Below, one piece after another: positions 1 to 10,900 of a DNA stretch of 64,000 nucleotides (its first letter is position 1; each line of letters begins with the position of its first letter). The notes below the pieces were generated by a model. It searched no databases, was not told where the DNA came from, and saw only the letters and a program-made list of their open reading frames with translations. The stretch is taken from positions 868,001 through 932,000 of the forward strand of contig JASJZH010000003.1 of the NCBI GenBank assembly GCA_037178975.1, in the 5' to 3' direction. The DNA is from Oscheius tipulae. Its lineage: Eukaryota > Nematoda > Chromadorea > Rhabditida > Rhabditidae. The position numbers and the translations under genes were made by a program.

Positions 1-858
1 AGGACGAGATGATGGATCTCGGTGCCTTCTTCCTCCATCAGACGGTAGTAGGCGGATTCCATGAGACGTGAGCTGGTGTAAATGGAGGTGAGAAGGACGA
101 CTAAAACAGGGGGAGACTGACAGTGACAGTGACAGAGCTCACCAAGATTCTTGGCATGAGAAAGACGACAGACGTCCTGAGCCACTGCGTAGACATCGAC
201 CCGCATATCGGCCAACATGATGAGTCCCTTAGTGATGGTCAGGACGACCAGGTCGCCGAAGATTCCGATGCTGGTCTGTCCGCGGACGAGGGTCAGGAAG
301 AGCAGACTGTCCATGATGTGTATCCAGTTCGACTCGTTCATCTCCTCCCTCTCAAAAGCTGTCAGCGGCGCGAAGAAGATGTAGACCAGAAGCTTGTAGA
401 AGAAGTAGCAGAAGGCGGCACACTCGAATTCGAAAAGCTGGAAAGGGGTGGTAAGTGGCAAAAACAGTACTCAATGCGCAAAGACAGGGGGACAGAGACG
501 GCAGACAGTAGTCATTGAAAAGAGATAGTGAGAAAGTGACAATAGTCATGAAACAGAATCTATAATCAACAGAGGCAGGGGGACAGAGAAAGTAGCCGAT
601 AGCAGTCAAAGCACAGGGACAAGAGGACAAAGATAGACTCACGATTTGAGCCACTTTGGACTTGGAGATAGCAATGACGGCCGGATAGAACTGCTCGTGT
701 TCCATCAGGAAGTGACTGAGGAGAAGCGACCAGCAAAGCAGACTGATGATGACCACATGGACGTAAAGCGGGAACCGATTGCAGAAACGGTGCGCCCTCT
801 GCCAGTACGGGAGCAGACGGTTGAATAGACGGCGAATTTGCTCTCTGTTCGGATCCAT
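1..858 (-). CDS. HRD1/synoviolin-like ER membrane E3 ligase, N-terminal part (runs off window)
   Basis: Three exons are visible: 643-858, 143-437 and 1-100 (continuing left). Their phases fit and give about 200 residues. A 35-residue basic N-terminus is followed by hydrophobic segments. The run HEQFYPAVIAISKS, then FFAPLTAFEREEMNESNW, then LADMRVDV matches the spacing of the first membrane helices of HRD1 (QFYP, GQLRAAE..ERSW, EDRVDF). HRD1 family proteins are multi-spanning ER ubiquitin ligases that remove misfolded proteins by ERAD. The catalytic RING domain would lie outside the window, so the activity is not shown here. An N-terminal extension before the first helix is unusual for HRD1, and gp78/AMFR is the main alternative. 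A splice acceptor (CCTTTTTAG) sits 2 nt before the ATG, which suggests trans-splicing. Confidence 0.6.
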
Positions 859-1280
859 CCCTAAAAGGGTGAGAGAGTTAGACAGACAGGGAAACAGAGA
901 CAGACAGAGACATAGGTACTATGAATGTTAATAAAACAAACCCTGGGAAATAATAGAGACAAAGGACAGCATCAGGTAGTCACGGTGGCTATTCCAAAGC
1001 CAAAACACCTAAGGTTCTAGAGAGGGAACTAACCTAGAAGCGACAAGATCCCACTGGCACTGACGACTGTCAACTGTCTTCTGAAAGCCGAAAGTTTTAT
1101 CTTCTAAAAGCGGAAACTTTTATTACTCGAGAAAAAGTTAGAAAGCAAAGTTATAAGGAACTCCGAAGGTTACTGTAGCCTCTAATTAGCGGGATAGATT
1201 GAGAGTCACATGAAGTTTATCTGCTGCCATGAGAGGTTAGTCTGACGCCTTGTCCAGGTACTCAGTAGATTTCAGTAGTC
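859..1280. other. Intergenic region between divergent genes
   Basis: The stretch contains GA-rich microsatellite-like DNA near 870-915 and no convincing ORF. A TTTCAG acceptor at 1270-1275 lies 5 nt before the ATG of the next gene. Both flanking genes point away from it, so it probably holds two promoters, but no clear core promoter motif is seen. Confidence 0.5.
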
Positions 1281-2116
1281 ATGCAATATTTTCTGGGGAT
1301 GATGTTGGTTTCACCAAGTAGCCTTTCCCGCGAAGAATTAAAGAAGCTGCTGGGCAGGATGCTGAAGAACAAGCCTCTGATGGGAGAGCCAGAGAAGAGC
1401 AAACTGACTCTCAGTATCATTCGAGTGAGTCTACTCTCTGTCTCTCTGTGGCTCTGTCTCTCTGTCTCACACTCATCTTTTAGCACACAACCTTTCCTTA
1501 TCAAATTGGCGTCCTGCCGATGCAAGCCTGTGTCCGGATCTTGAAGGACGGCAAAATCGAGTATCTGATCGGCTGCAAGACGTCCGAATATGAGAAGGCA
1601 AGGCAAACGGCCAATGATACCACAACCATCTTCAAGAAGAACGACACTGACCGGCCCTACTGTCACTTCTTCACCAAGTACGAGGAAAACCCCAGGGAAA
1701 ATATTAGCGTGAACGAGAATGTGCAATACTACCAGTGGAGCAATCAGCTAGTATTCCACAAGTACAGCGAGAAGGAGAGTGGCTTCTATGGATGCTACAT
1801 TGGAGGAGTGAGTTAGTTTTGCTATGAGAGACAGACATTCTCGTTCTCTAAGGAAGTGGAAGATCAGTGAGAGAGAAATAGAGAGACAGTTCTATTTCTC
1901 TCACTTCAGGGTACAAGACCATGGCAATGGAAGCACACCGGCTGGACTCTCTTCTACTCCAAGCCTAATCAGAATCTGGTCGACAACACTGCACTAAGCA
2001 AGGAAACCTCTACCCCGGCCTCGACAACGAGTCCCTCTCCCGCTCCCCAGTTCAAGAGTATCCTTAACCAAGTGAGACGCCGAGGACCAGGCGATCTGCA
2101 GAAGACAGAACTGTAG
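1281..2116 (+). CDS. Unknown cysteine-containing protein, three exons
   Basis: The exons are 1281-1424, 1484-1807 and 1910-2116; all junctions are phase 0 with good GTGAGT donors, giving 224 residues. I do not recognise the family. The middle exon has four cysteines. Its end reads ESGFYGCYIGG, which resembles the D-x-G-x-Y-x-C end of an immunoglobulin-like fold, but this is weak. The last exon has a Ser/Thr/Pro stretch followed by a basic tail. An acceptor ending TTTCAG lies 5 nt before the ATG, typical of a trans-spliced start, and AATAAA at 2131-2136 follows the stop closely. Both support a real, complete gene. The N-terminus is only mildly hydrophobic, so secretion is uncertain. Confidence 0.6.
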
Positions 2117-2193
2117 ACTCCAGAAATCGAAATAAACTACCGTTTCTGCCAAATATTCATTTCAGGTTCAGTAAGAGAGAGATAGAGACAGAG

Positions 2194-5100
2194 TTAGGAC
2201 TTGTGTTTCAGTAGAATCTCGTCAAAAACGGTCTTGGCAAAGTGGATGTCCTCGTCGGTGGTCAGTTGACTGCAGACGGCTAGACGGAGGAAAAAGACAC
2301 CATGACTCTGGAAAAGGAGAAGATATAGTCTGATTGGAAGAGAGGGAGGGGTACTGGGACACATACTGATAACACTATGAATCACAGTACCTTAAGCTGT
2401 GCTGTCACTACTGTACTTGTTCTGTGAGACTCAAACTGTACTCTTACCAAAAGACTGGAGCAGACTGACTGTAACTCGTTCTCTCTTATTACTAGCCAAT
2501 ACTGTTACCAAAGGATGGGGCGTCTGAACATCCCTATTGTTTCTCTGTTCTCAGTCTTTCATACCAATTTAGAGCTGTACCTGACCTTCTGTTCCTTGAA
2601 CCCCTACTCACCTTAGAAGGTACCAAATGCACTCTTCCGTCATTGTTTATAGCATTACAGAAGGCCTCATTCTCTTCGTTAGAAGCTCCCTTGATCTTGA
2701 AGCAGGCCAATCCCAGATGGTGGGGAAGAAGAAGTTCATATCTTGGATCGGCCTTGATCAAATCGGCGAAGAGTTTGGCTTGGGACTCTTGCTGAAAAAA
2801 GATGTGAAAAAACAGCAGTCCAAAAGTTTACCTTTCTCAGATGGTCCTGAATCTTCTCCACACCCATATTTCTGAGAACGAACCAGATCTTGAGGGAACG
2901 GAAGCGACGACCGAGAGCTACCTGGAGGTGACGGTAGTCGGAAGCGACGGCCTGATGCTCGTGTTTCAGGTAGACCGGATCCACGTTGAAGTACTTGGCA
3001 GCGGAGCGACCGTCTTTGAACCTGAAAGTCTCACTGTCGCTTTGTTTCTCTTTCTCTCTGTGTCTCTCTGCCTCTCTGTGTCTCTCTATCTTTCTCTCCA
3101 CTTACCACATTGGTGAGCAGTCAAAGTTGACCATCATAGCCTTATGGGCGTTATAGTTGAATGAATCTACGTATTCAATTCCTTTGGACATGTATCGGAA
3201 CTCGGGACAAACAAAGTAAGATCCAGCATAGGCAGCATCAACATGAAGCCAGATGTGTTCCTTCTCACAGACTGGACCAAGTTCATCAAGCCAGTCAACT
3301 CCACAGGTACTGGTGGTTCCAATGGTAGCAATCATGATGAAGGGAATGAGCCCACGACTGCGGTCTTCCTGAAAAGTCACTGTCACAGTCACTGTCTCTC
3401 TTACCTTGATAGCATGTTCCAGAACCTCCTTCGTAACAGTATAGTTCCCAATCTTGCTGTCCATTGTACTCTTCAGTTTCCTCAATCTGACACCGGACAA
3501 CATAGCTCCCTTCTCGACTGAGGAGTGCGCCTGGTCCGAACAGTAAGCGACCAGCTTCTCAAAAACGGAAGGGTCATGATAGTGAGGAACGACAGACTCG
3601 GACCCTTCTTCTTCGATCTGAACCAGGCCTTTGAGAGTGTCTATCTGTCTCTTACAGTATTCTGTCGAACCTTGGCCAAGATTCCCTTGATCGTCTTTCC
3701 GACTTCCGTATTGGCCACCCAGCTCAGCACACCATTCGTCTCACTCTTGACCGACTCCACGGCCCGAGCTCGGGCAGTCATGATGGCGATCATGGTCGCG
3801 TCACTGGCTGTGCATTGAATGATACCGGTACCAGAGCCCTCGTGGGAGTTCTGTAGAAGGTATTAAGGGAATAGGGGTGTCAGATACCTTGAAGTACTCT
3901 GGAAGACCGAGAATGTCAACGAGCCAGTCCAGAGTAGTCATCTCCAGTTCAGTCATGGCCGGACCGGATTTCTGGAACAGTGGTTTGAGAGAGTCTTTGG
4001 CCATTGGGATTAGTGGAGAGGGAACTTTCTTTATTTTCACAAACTGTGCGTTCGCTTCTTCAAGCGCTCCCTAGTGGCCTACCATCACCTCGAAGAGACG
4101 CCTACTCGAACTCGAGGAGGCTCTGCTCAAGATCACTTTCGACGTGGTTGGCCTGAGTGAGACATGGAAGTCGGGAAACGGCCAAGAGCTGCTGAGGAAA
4201 TCTGGCAGCCACCTTCTCCACAGTGGTGGTCAATACAACCGACGCGGCGTGGGCTTCATTGTGGCACCACATCTCGTCTCCAACATCCATCGCTTCACAC
4301 CGATCGACGACAGATGCTGCACACTGGAGCTGAGAGAGCCGAATTGGAATCTCCATCTCGTCATGTGCTATGCACCCACAGGAGATGCCGATGACGCCGT
4401 CTACGACCGTTTCCTGAGCAAGGTTCAAAGAGCTGCGTACAACCGGACTGGTGGATCCTTATGGAAACAGGGGCTGCCGGTCGAGGCCAATGGTGTGAGT
4501 AAGGGTCAGGGCACTGGAATCATGAGCCAAGTGAACTTTCCCAGAAAACATCAGAGGTGTACAATAGTGCTCGGAGACTGGAATGCTTCCGTCGGACCGC
4601 GCCTCCACCCATTGGAACCGTCGATCGGAGCTTACGGCTATGGCACCCGAAACCGTCGAGGAGAACAACTCGTCTCCTTCTGTCAACAACACGGTTGGGA
4701 CGTAGCCAACACCTTTAGTAAGCAGAGATCCGGAAGAAAATGGACCTGGAGATCGCCCAATGGCACCACCTTCAAGGAATACGATCTGTTCCTCGTTCGA
4801 AGATTCAACACCGTGCGGAAAGTTCAAGTTATCAACCAGTTCAACTTCCGAAGCGACCACCGCCTTGTCCGTCTCATCGTCGATCTAGACGCCAAGTTCC
4901 CCAGACGTCGACAGAAAGCAATGCAGACAAAGATGAACTGGCCGCTTTTCCGACACGCTGTCCAGGAGAGAAGAGAAGCAATGGAGGATCCGAATCCGGC
5001 TAATCAGTACCAAGGCATACGTGAAGTTTTCGACGAAGCTCGGGCTGTTGCTGTTGAAAGGATCCCACGCGCAGAAAGACTCTCCGTTGGATGTTCTGTA

Positions 5101-6144
5101 ACCTGCACCTCGGAAAATCAGGAGCTGTCCCGTCGGATCGGAGCGTCTTGGGCAGCCTTCAATCGCCACCGTCTCTTCCTCACCAAGAGAAATGTCCCGA
5201 TGAAGATGAAACGACGAGTGTACCTGACCTGCGTCGTCCCAAGTTTGCTGTATAGATGCGAAATCTGGAGTCTTCGCACAGAAGATCGAGCCAAACTTGC
5301 AGCCCTACAACGACGGCAGGAAAGGGCCATGCTCAGTATCACACTTCGGGATCGTGTGAGGAATGAGGAGGTGAGAAGAAGAACAGAACTACCGAATATT
5401 TTGGACTTCGCATGGACGAGGAAGCTGAAATGGGCGAGATGGAAGGAGGAAGGTGGTCGAAAGCGATAACGGAATGGGTTCCTCTAGATCAGCGACGAGC
5501 TCTAGGGAGACCGTGCATGAGATGGGAAGATGAGCTGAAGAAAGCCTGTGGTCGCCTCGGACGAACTCCAACCACGTGGATGCGACAGGCAAGAGAGGGA
5601 GGCGAAGAATGGGTTCGCGCTATGGGAGCGGCAAGGGAGCCCTGACATGATAGCAACCCCTTGATTCCGACAATAAATTGTAAATTGTAAATTGGAGAGG
5701 GAAGAGTCAAGCCCAGACAATTACTGTCTCTGTCTCGCTGTTACATACTCCCGGTACCCTGTCACTCTCATCTTTGTCAAATTTTTAGGTACAGAGTCAG
5801 AAGCAGAAACAGTCACTTCTGATACTCACCCAGGTAAAACCAATACTGGACAGTCCCCCAGATAGAATGTCTGCCATGATTGCCTGGTAACTACAGGCGG
5901 TCGGGAAGTACGCAAAGAAGTGAGGATGATGCCACATCGTGTTCCCGTTTAAGACCACCGGCTCAAGATCCTTGAAAATGGCTTCCCAGGACTCTGGAGC
6001 CGCGGGAGGATGACTTGGAACTACGTCGGAAATGTATCCGGGCTGGATGCGCGGAAGTGGGGTTCGGTCTCTCATGGTAGACCAGAAGTCGGCCACGAAG
6101 TCGACCATCTCCTTGCCGTGGCGTCGGAATTCTTCTGGGTCCAT
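2194..6144 (-). CDS. Aromatic L-amino-acid decarboxylase family enzyme (group II PLP decarboxylase)
   Basis: Eight exons (5830-6144, 3888-3971, 3656-3850, 3405-3617, 3106-3368, 2832-3021, 2612-2791, 2194-2307) join in phase to 517 residues, close to the 480 of animal DOPA decarboxylase. The start [20 protein letters not shown], then [62 protein letters not shown] and LRLAVCSQ are the hallmarks of DDC/HDC/tyrosine decarboxylases. These enzymes make monoamines such as dopamine, serotonin, tyramine or histamine in the cytosol. Which substrate is used cannot be told. The PLP-lysine stands in [12 protein letters not shown], where most relatives have NPHKW. Intron 1 (about 1.86 kb) carries a LINE. 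An acceptor lies 5 nt before the ATG. Confidence 0.9.
4068..5700 (+). mobile_element. RTE/CR1-like non-LTR retrotransposon, internally deleted, in decarboxylase intron 1
   Basis: A 441-residue open frame (4144-5469) begins with an apurinic endonuclease domain: [24 protein letters not shown] and SDHRLV are its active-site blocks. The frame then passes directly into the region that normally lies after the reverse transcriptase ([21 protein letters not shown], then [10 protein letters not shown]). The reverse transcriptase core is absent. The C-terminal part continues in another frame (to 5645), so a frameshift has occurred near 5450. The element ends in a short tandem tail of TAAATTG units rather than poly(A), as RTE-type elements often do. 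It is opposite in orientation to the host gene and presumably spliced out. Confidence 0.8.
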
Positions 6145-6968
6145 TTTGTCTAGAAATTACTTGTTTGACAGGGAAAAATGAGAGACACAGAGATAGAGAG
6201 ACAGAATGCTAAAGGAACAGAAGCCTACATTTTATATAGGCGATAAGAGAGACGGGATCGGTTCCTTATCAAAATGTAGCCCTTCGTTCTCTAGTATGTA
6301 GTCAAAGGGACAATCTGTCCAGGTCCCAGGACAGAAATTCTCGTCCAGACATCCCAAAAGGACAGAGACAAATGACGTGGTTGTCTTATGTTACACCGAA
6401 AGAGCGTAGCAAGAAATAATTGGCGGAAGGTGGGTAGTAGGTAATGGATCCGCTTGGACTAGCCTGTTTGCGGGCTCTGATTGAGCTCTTTCCCAGCCGT
6501 GAGTAAGAGAAAGAGATTGATAGTGTTCTTAGCTTTTGGAAGAAGGAATGGATGGAATGAGTGACGGGAGCGGAAATGAGTAGAAGACATCCAGAGTGAG
6601 ACGGTAATGGATTTCAAGGGGATAGAGAGAGAGAGACAGAGACAGAGACACAGAGACAGACATAGGAAGAATTATTGGAAAGTTGTTGCAATAGTGCTAC
6701 TTCTGGGGGAACCCGTTATGAACTGATAAAGTTGATAAGACGAATAGGGACGACAGCTGTGCCGTGTGGAAAAAGTGATAAGTGTTGTCTTGAGATCTGT
6801 CTCTGTCTTTATCTTTGTCTCTCTTTAAATAAGGCCAAAATGTAAAACCAATTTATTGCGGGTCAGATTTCCAGAAGTTAGATAGTTGAGATAAGAACGT
6901 GAACATTTGTCAGAGATTGAATCGATGCTCCTCCAAGTTCTGAAACCAACATTTTCTTTAGAAGTCTA
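6145..6968. other. Intergenic, no gene seen
   Basis: The stretch is the 5' flank of the decarboxylase. It contains a GAGACAGAGA-type simple repeat at about 6625-6662. On the minus strand there is an AATAAA signal (TTTATT at about 6845-6855) that probably serves the small minus-strand ORF ending at 6969. No other coding signal is seen. Confidence 0.4.
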
Positions 6969-7082
6969 CTACAAAAATGCTACCTCATCCATTTTATCGT
7001 AGTCACGGCGTGTCCTTACATAGCAGGCAAGAATCCAGACACCAAGGCCCAGGACGACGACGCAGGTTCCAAGAGGCTCCAT
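6969..7082 (-). CDS. Candidate 37-residue single-pass membrane micropeptide
   Basis: The ORF starts at ATG 7082 and encodes 37 residues: a hydrophobic helix (about residues 6-21, GTCVVVLGLGVWILACY) followed by a charged tail RTRRDYDK. A CTTTTTCAG acceptor at about 7122 lies 39 nt before the ATG and an AATAAA lies about 120 nt after the stop, so a short transcribed gene is plausible. I do not recognise a family. It could be the last exon of a longer gene or chance, since short ORFs with one hydrophobic run are common. Confidence 0.35.
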   Translation of the reverse strand: MEPLGTCVVVLGLGVWILACYVRTRRDYDKMDEVAFL

Positions 7083-7346
7083 TCTTCCGAGGAATTGGGA
7101 GTGGTACAAGGTTATCGGGGACTGAAAAAGTAGTGGGACACGCCAATATATTGATCGACTACCATAGTCATAGCGAGCTCGACCTCTGTTGATCTTTCGG
7201 TCTTTGTCTCTGATTTCTTGATTGTCTCTATCAGACCCAGAAGTTTTAAAGGAACCAGATGAGCAAAGCAGGAATCTTAGGTTGAAAATAGATAGAGATG
7301 TTAATAGACCATATCGATAACGATAGTCAGTCACCGGTTCTTCTCC

Positions 7347-7451
7347 ATGGCTCCCACCCTCGTCTTCCTCGCAATCTTCACATGTGTCTGTGCCCTCAAC
7401 TGCTGTCTGGAGTGTCCGAAGATGGTGGTGATTGACAGAAAGTTACTATAA
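7347..7451 (+). CDS. Candidate 34-residue secreted micropeptide
   Basis: The ORF starts with MAPTLVFLAIFTCVCAL, which looks like a signal peptide with a cleavage site after Ala, followed by a short cysteine-containing stretch (NCCLECPK) and a charged end. It is divergent from the small minus-strand ORF at 6969-7082. No splice donor, acceptor or poly(A) signal clearly defines it, so it may be chance or the first exon of something longer. The unusual concentration of cysteines is the only further support. Confidence 0.3.
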   Translation: MAPTLVFLAIFTCVCALNCCLECPKMVVIDRKLL

Positions 7452-7639
7452 GAGTCTTTTTGAACCGATAGACTGCTTCAGGACTGAGCCTATGACTTTC
7501 GGTCACGCAAAGGTTCCGTCTAGTCTGCAACAGCTAATTTGGTAAACTTTATGTAAAATCGTAGTTATTCCGGTAGCTAACGTCATAGAGCATACTTTTT
7601 CAGTAGTACCCTTGTTGAAACGTAAAGTTGTTATTCATC

Positions 7640-7900
7640 TACTTTACCCTTATAATTCGTAAACGGCATCTGCGACATACGTCAAGGCTTCCATACTCCG
7701 GAATATCTCTTCAACTACCGCACTGAAGAGAGATGGTGAGATTGTATCTCCTTGTCGATATCCACCGGCTTCCCACAGACTCGTATGCTGACCCTGGCTG
7801 TTTTATAGATGAGCTGATGTACGCGGATAATCTTGGCTAATATTAGTTGGCCCAGAATCTTCACTTTCCTATGAATTTTCATGTCAAAGCCACTATCGAT
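7640..7900 (-). mobile_element. Reverse transcriptase fragment of an RTE-like LINE
   Basis: The minus strand encodes GYRQGDTISPSLFSAVVEEI, which matches the (G)xRQGDTISPxLFxxxLE block of the reverse transcriptase of RTE-type non-LTR elements, with further related residues on both sides. No flanking endonuclease or C-terminal region is joined to it. It is a short relic directly upstream of the kinase-SNTX-GTPase gene. Confidence 0.7.
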
Positions 7901-7963
7901 TCCACGTTATCAGTTCTCACCAACAAGTCTTCTCCAACCAACATTTTCATCTTTTGTCCCTGA

Positions 7964-10900
7964 ATGGAACCAGCTGAAACAGGTGCCTTTCACAATTCTT
8001 TACATACTGTTTTAGCCGTTACTCGCTTCACCAGAGGCCACTTTTCCGAGCTGATCCAGAAAGATACGGGCGGTGAAGCAGTTCTTTACGCGGCTAAACA
8101 TGGCATCCACGGGTGAGGTTTCTTTCAGACAAAAATTTTAATTTTGCAATAGGAATGTCATGGTCAAAGTGTTCAAAAGTCCGAATAAGTACAGTGAACA
8201 GGAAGTCAAAACCTTGGTCAAAGTGAGTACCGCAAAGATTCAGATAGAGGCACGAAATATCTAAATACACAATTACGTATTCGCATTTTTTGACTACAAG
8301 ACAAAATTTTGTGTTTTCAATATTCTTCATAGTTGTGGTTCTTGCTCTATACTTCAACACCGCAGAAGTTCAAAAGTTCTAAAAGTGCGAATTGCGAACT
8401 TTAGTCTATCTCGAATAATATTCAGGTGATTTGTCACCAAAACATCGTCCGCCTTTTGGGCTCGTTCTACTTTGAAGACGGAACCGATGATATGCGCAGC
8501 GGATATGTCATGGAATTTATGGCTAACGGAAGCTTGTCTGCAGGTGTGTCTTTTGTTGGTAGCGTCACTTCTTTTGCTAGTTTAGTTATTCACGACCTGT
8601 CAATACAGTACAATGACAGCCAAGTGTATTCTTGGATTCAACAGACCGGTCGTGGGATTGCCTATCTACACAGCCAAAACATTATTCATCGTGATGTGAA
8701 TACAAGAAAGTGGGTTATTAATAGGCTGTTCAGAAACGAGTTTGGCTGGCGAGATACCGTAGAAGTGTTCTTGCTCTTTTCACCAATTTTCTCACCTTTT
8801 TCACGGTTTTTTTTCAAACATAACAACTGACAACAAAATAAGGCTGATAAGCAATAATAGGAAATCGGGTGAAATCCGCTGTCACATGTTGAAGAACAGG
8901 CACGGCGGGTCACGTGAAGAAAAATTCTACAGTTCGCCGCCAGTTAACCCCGTTCCTGAACAGACTACATCTGAAACATCAAATCACTCGTTCTGTTGTC
9001 GTCCCAGTAATCTGGTTAAACGATGAGGAACGATTCTGATTATGCCCACCATTTGAGTTACCGCCACATTGCCTAGATCGTGGCGGGACCCATAACCGCT
9101 TACGCGCTCTCTTTTACGGCGTGTTATGCGCGTCGCCACTTTTTCAAAGCGGGCGCAAAAGCCGCTCGATTTCTTAAGTGCAGTATCCTACAGAAATCGT
9201 GGTTTAAACTGATTTTGGCACAGAATACCGTATACCTTACATTAATCTAAAAAGAGGCTAGAGAACCAATTTTGAATTCCCACCCTCGAAATAGGAAGTT
9301 GGCGCGAAAAAAAATGGCGACGCCTTTTGGGCGTAACAAGCCTATATTCCTTACTGCTTACTCTGTTACATCATGCTCGATAATATTGTACTATCAACCC
9401 TACTGCCCTTGTGTTGTATATCGTGCCGAATGCTTGTAATACCGCCGTGTCCTCCTTTTAGCCTTCTCAGGCTATACATCTTAAAATTTAAAATGTCCGC
9501 GCGTCTCTGTGTCCGTCTGTCTGTCTGTTTAAAGCCGTTAGCGCCCCTCGGTCGATTGCTAAGAGGCGCCGTTTCGCGCCGTCTCACGTGGCGCTCCAAG
9601 GCGGTATGGCTGCACTCTTACAGAAGCCGCTACCTGACTGATTTTGCTCAAGTTTGTACAGAAGATACTTGCTATATTTTTGCAAAGACAAGTAATGCTA
9701 TCGCCCCTAGGGCAGCTCAAGTAATAGTTATAACCTCTGGTTCCTTTAAACTTTACCCGGTTTCTAGTCCCCCAGGCTATCTTCCAAACTATCTTGACTT
9801 GCAAAGAGTAATTGCTGTCACAAAGTGACTGTGACAAATTGGCAATTAGGGCTTCAGACAGACAGATACACACACAACCACACACACGCACACACGTGGT
9901 TTGGAAGTGTGTTGAGAGATAACCGAAAAATCTTATCATGTCATTTTTTATTCGCAACCACAGAGTAAACCATAGCTAGTTAGATACTTCGAGTTTAGCA
10001 TGCTCCTTGGAGAAACTATCAGCGTCTTGAAGATCAGCGACTTGGGATTGGCAAAGCCGGATGCCTCAACTACTGAGAGAAACACTTGTTTGTAAGTCGA
10101 ATGCCATTTGTCACTGCTTATTTTAGAATGGGAACAACCGTGTATATGGCTCCTGAGGTCATTGAGGGTCCGGGAATGAATTCTGCAGCCGACGTGTATT
10201 CGCTTGGTATTTCAACATGGGAGATGTTTCATAGAAAGTATCGAAACAGAAGCATTAGGAAAATACATCAGTTTTAGAAAGCCTTTCTATGAGCACGTTA
10301 GTTTGCCCCCATACAGACTCTGTAGTATAATTATTACTGGAACTAGACCTGAAATCGAAATAAGTATGGAAGAAGAGATGAAAAACTTGATCTTGAGGTA
10401 GGTCTTTGATGCATTCTATAAAAAAAGAGCCCTGTCTGCCAGTGTCAACATAGAGCCGAAAATCTCAAAAGTTGACTTCTACCTCTGTCTCTGCCTGTTC
10501 CGATCCATATTTTCAGATCTTTGCAAGCCCAGTATAAACTGCGCCCAAAAGCAAGTGATTTTACAACTATTGCCGACAAGTTAGTGGATGTTGACGCCAC
10601 CTACAATGCCTTGCTACAGTAAGGTCACACATTCTTTTCTATATTTTCCTTTTAGAAGTGTGGACATGGAAAACTCGACAATATATCGCCCTGCCTGTGG
10701 AAGGGTCGAGCCTCTTGGAGCTCTTTACGACATTCATACGGACAAGTTTGTGCCTGGAAATATTTTTTGCGACAAGTGAGTTGTGGAAAATGTTGCACGT
10801 GGCATCCTGTTTTTTTTCAGCTTGATGACCGATTTTGTTAACACAGTAAAAATCTATGACTTAGAGTACTCGCAGTCCTTCACCGATGATCTAAAAGACA

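Noticed and set aside
123-518. 131-codon plus-strand frame opposite the HRD1-like exons
   Set aside because: It is the antisense of exon 2, with no splice or family support; the minus-strand exons have matching phases and membrane segments.
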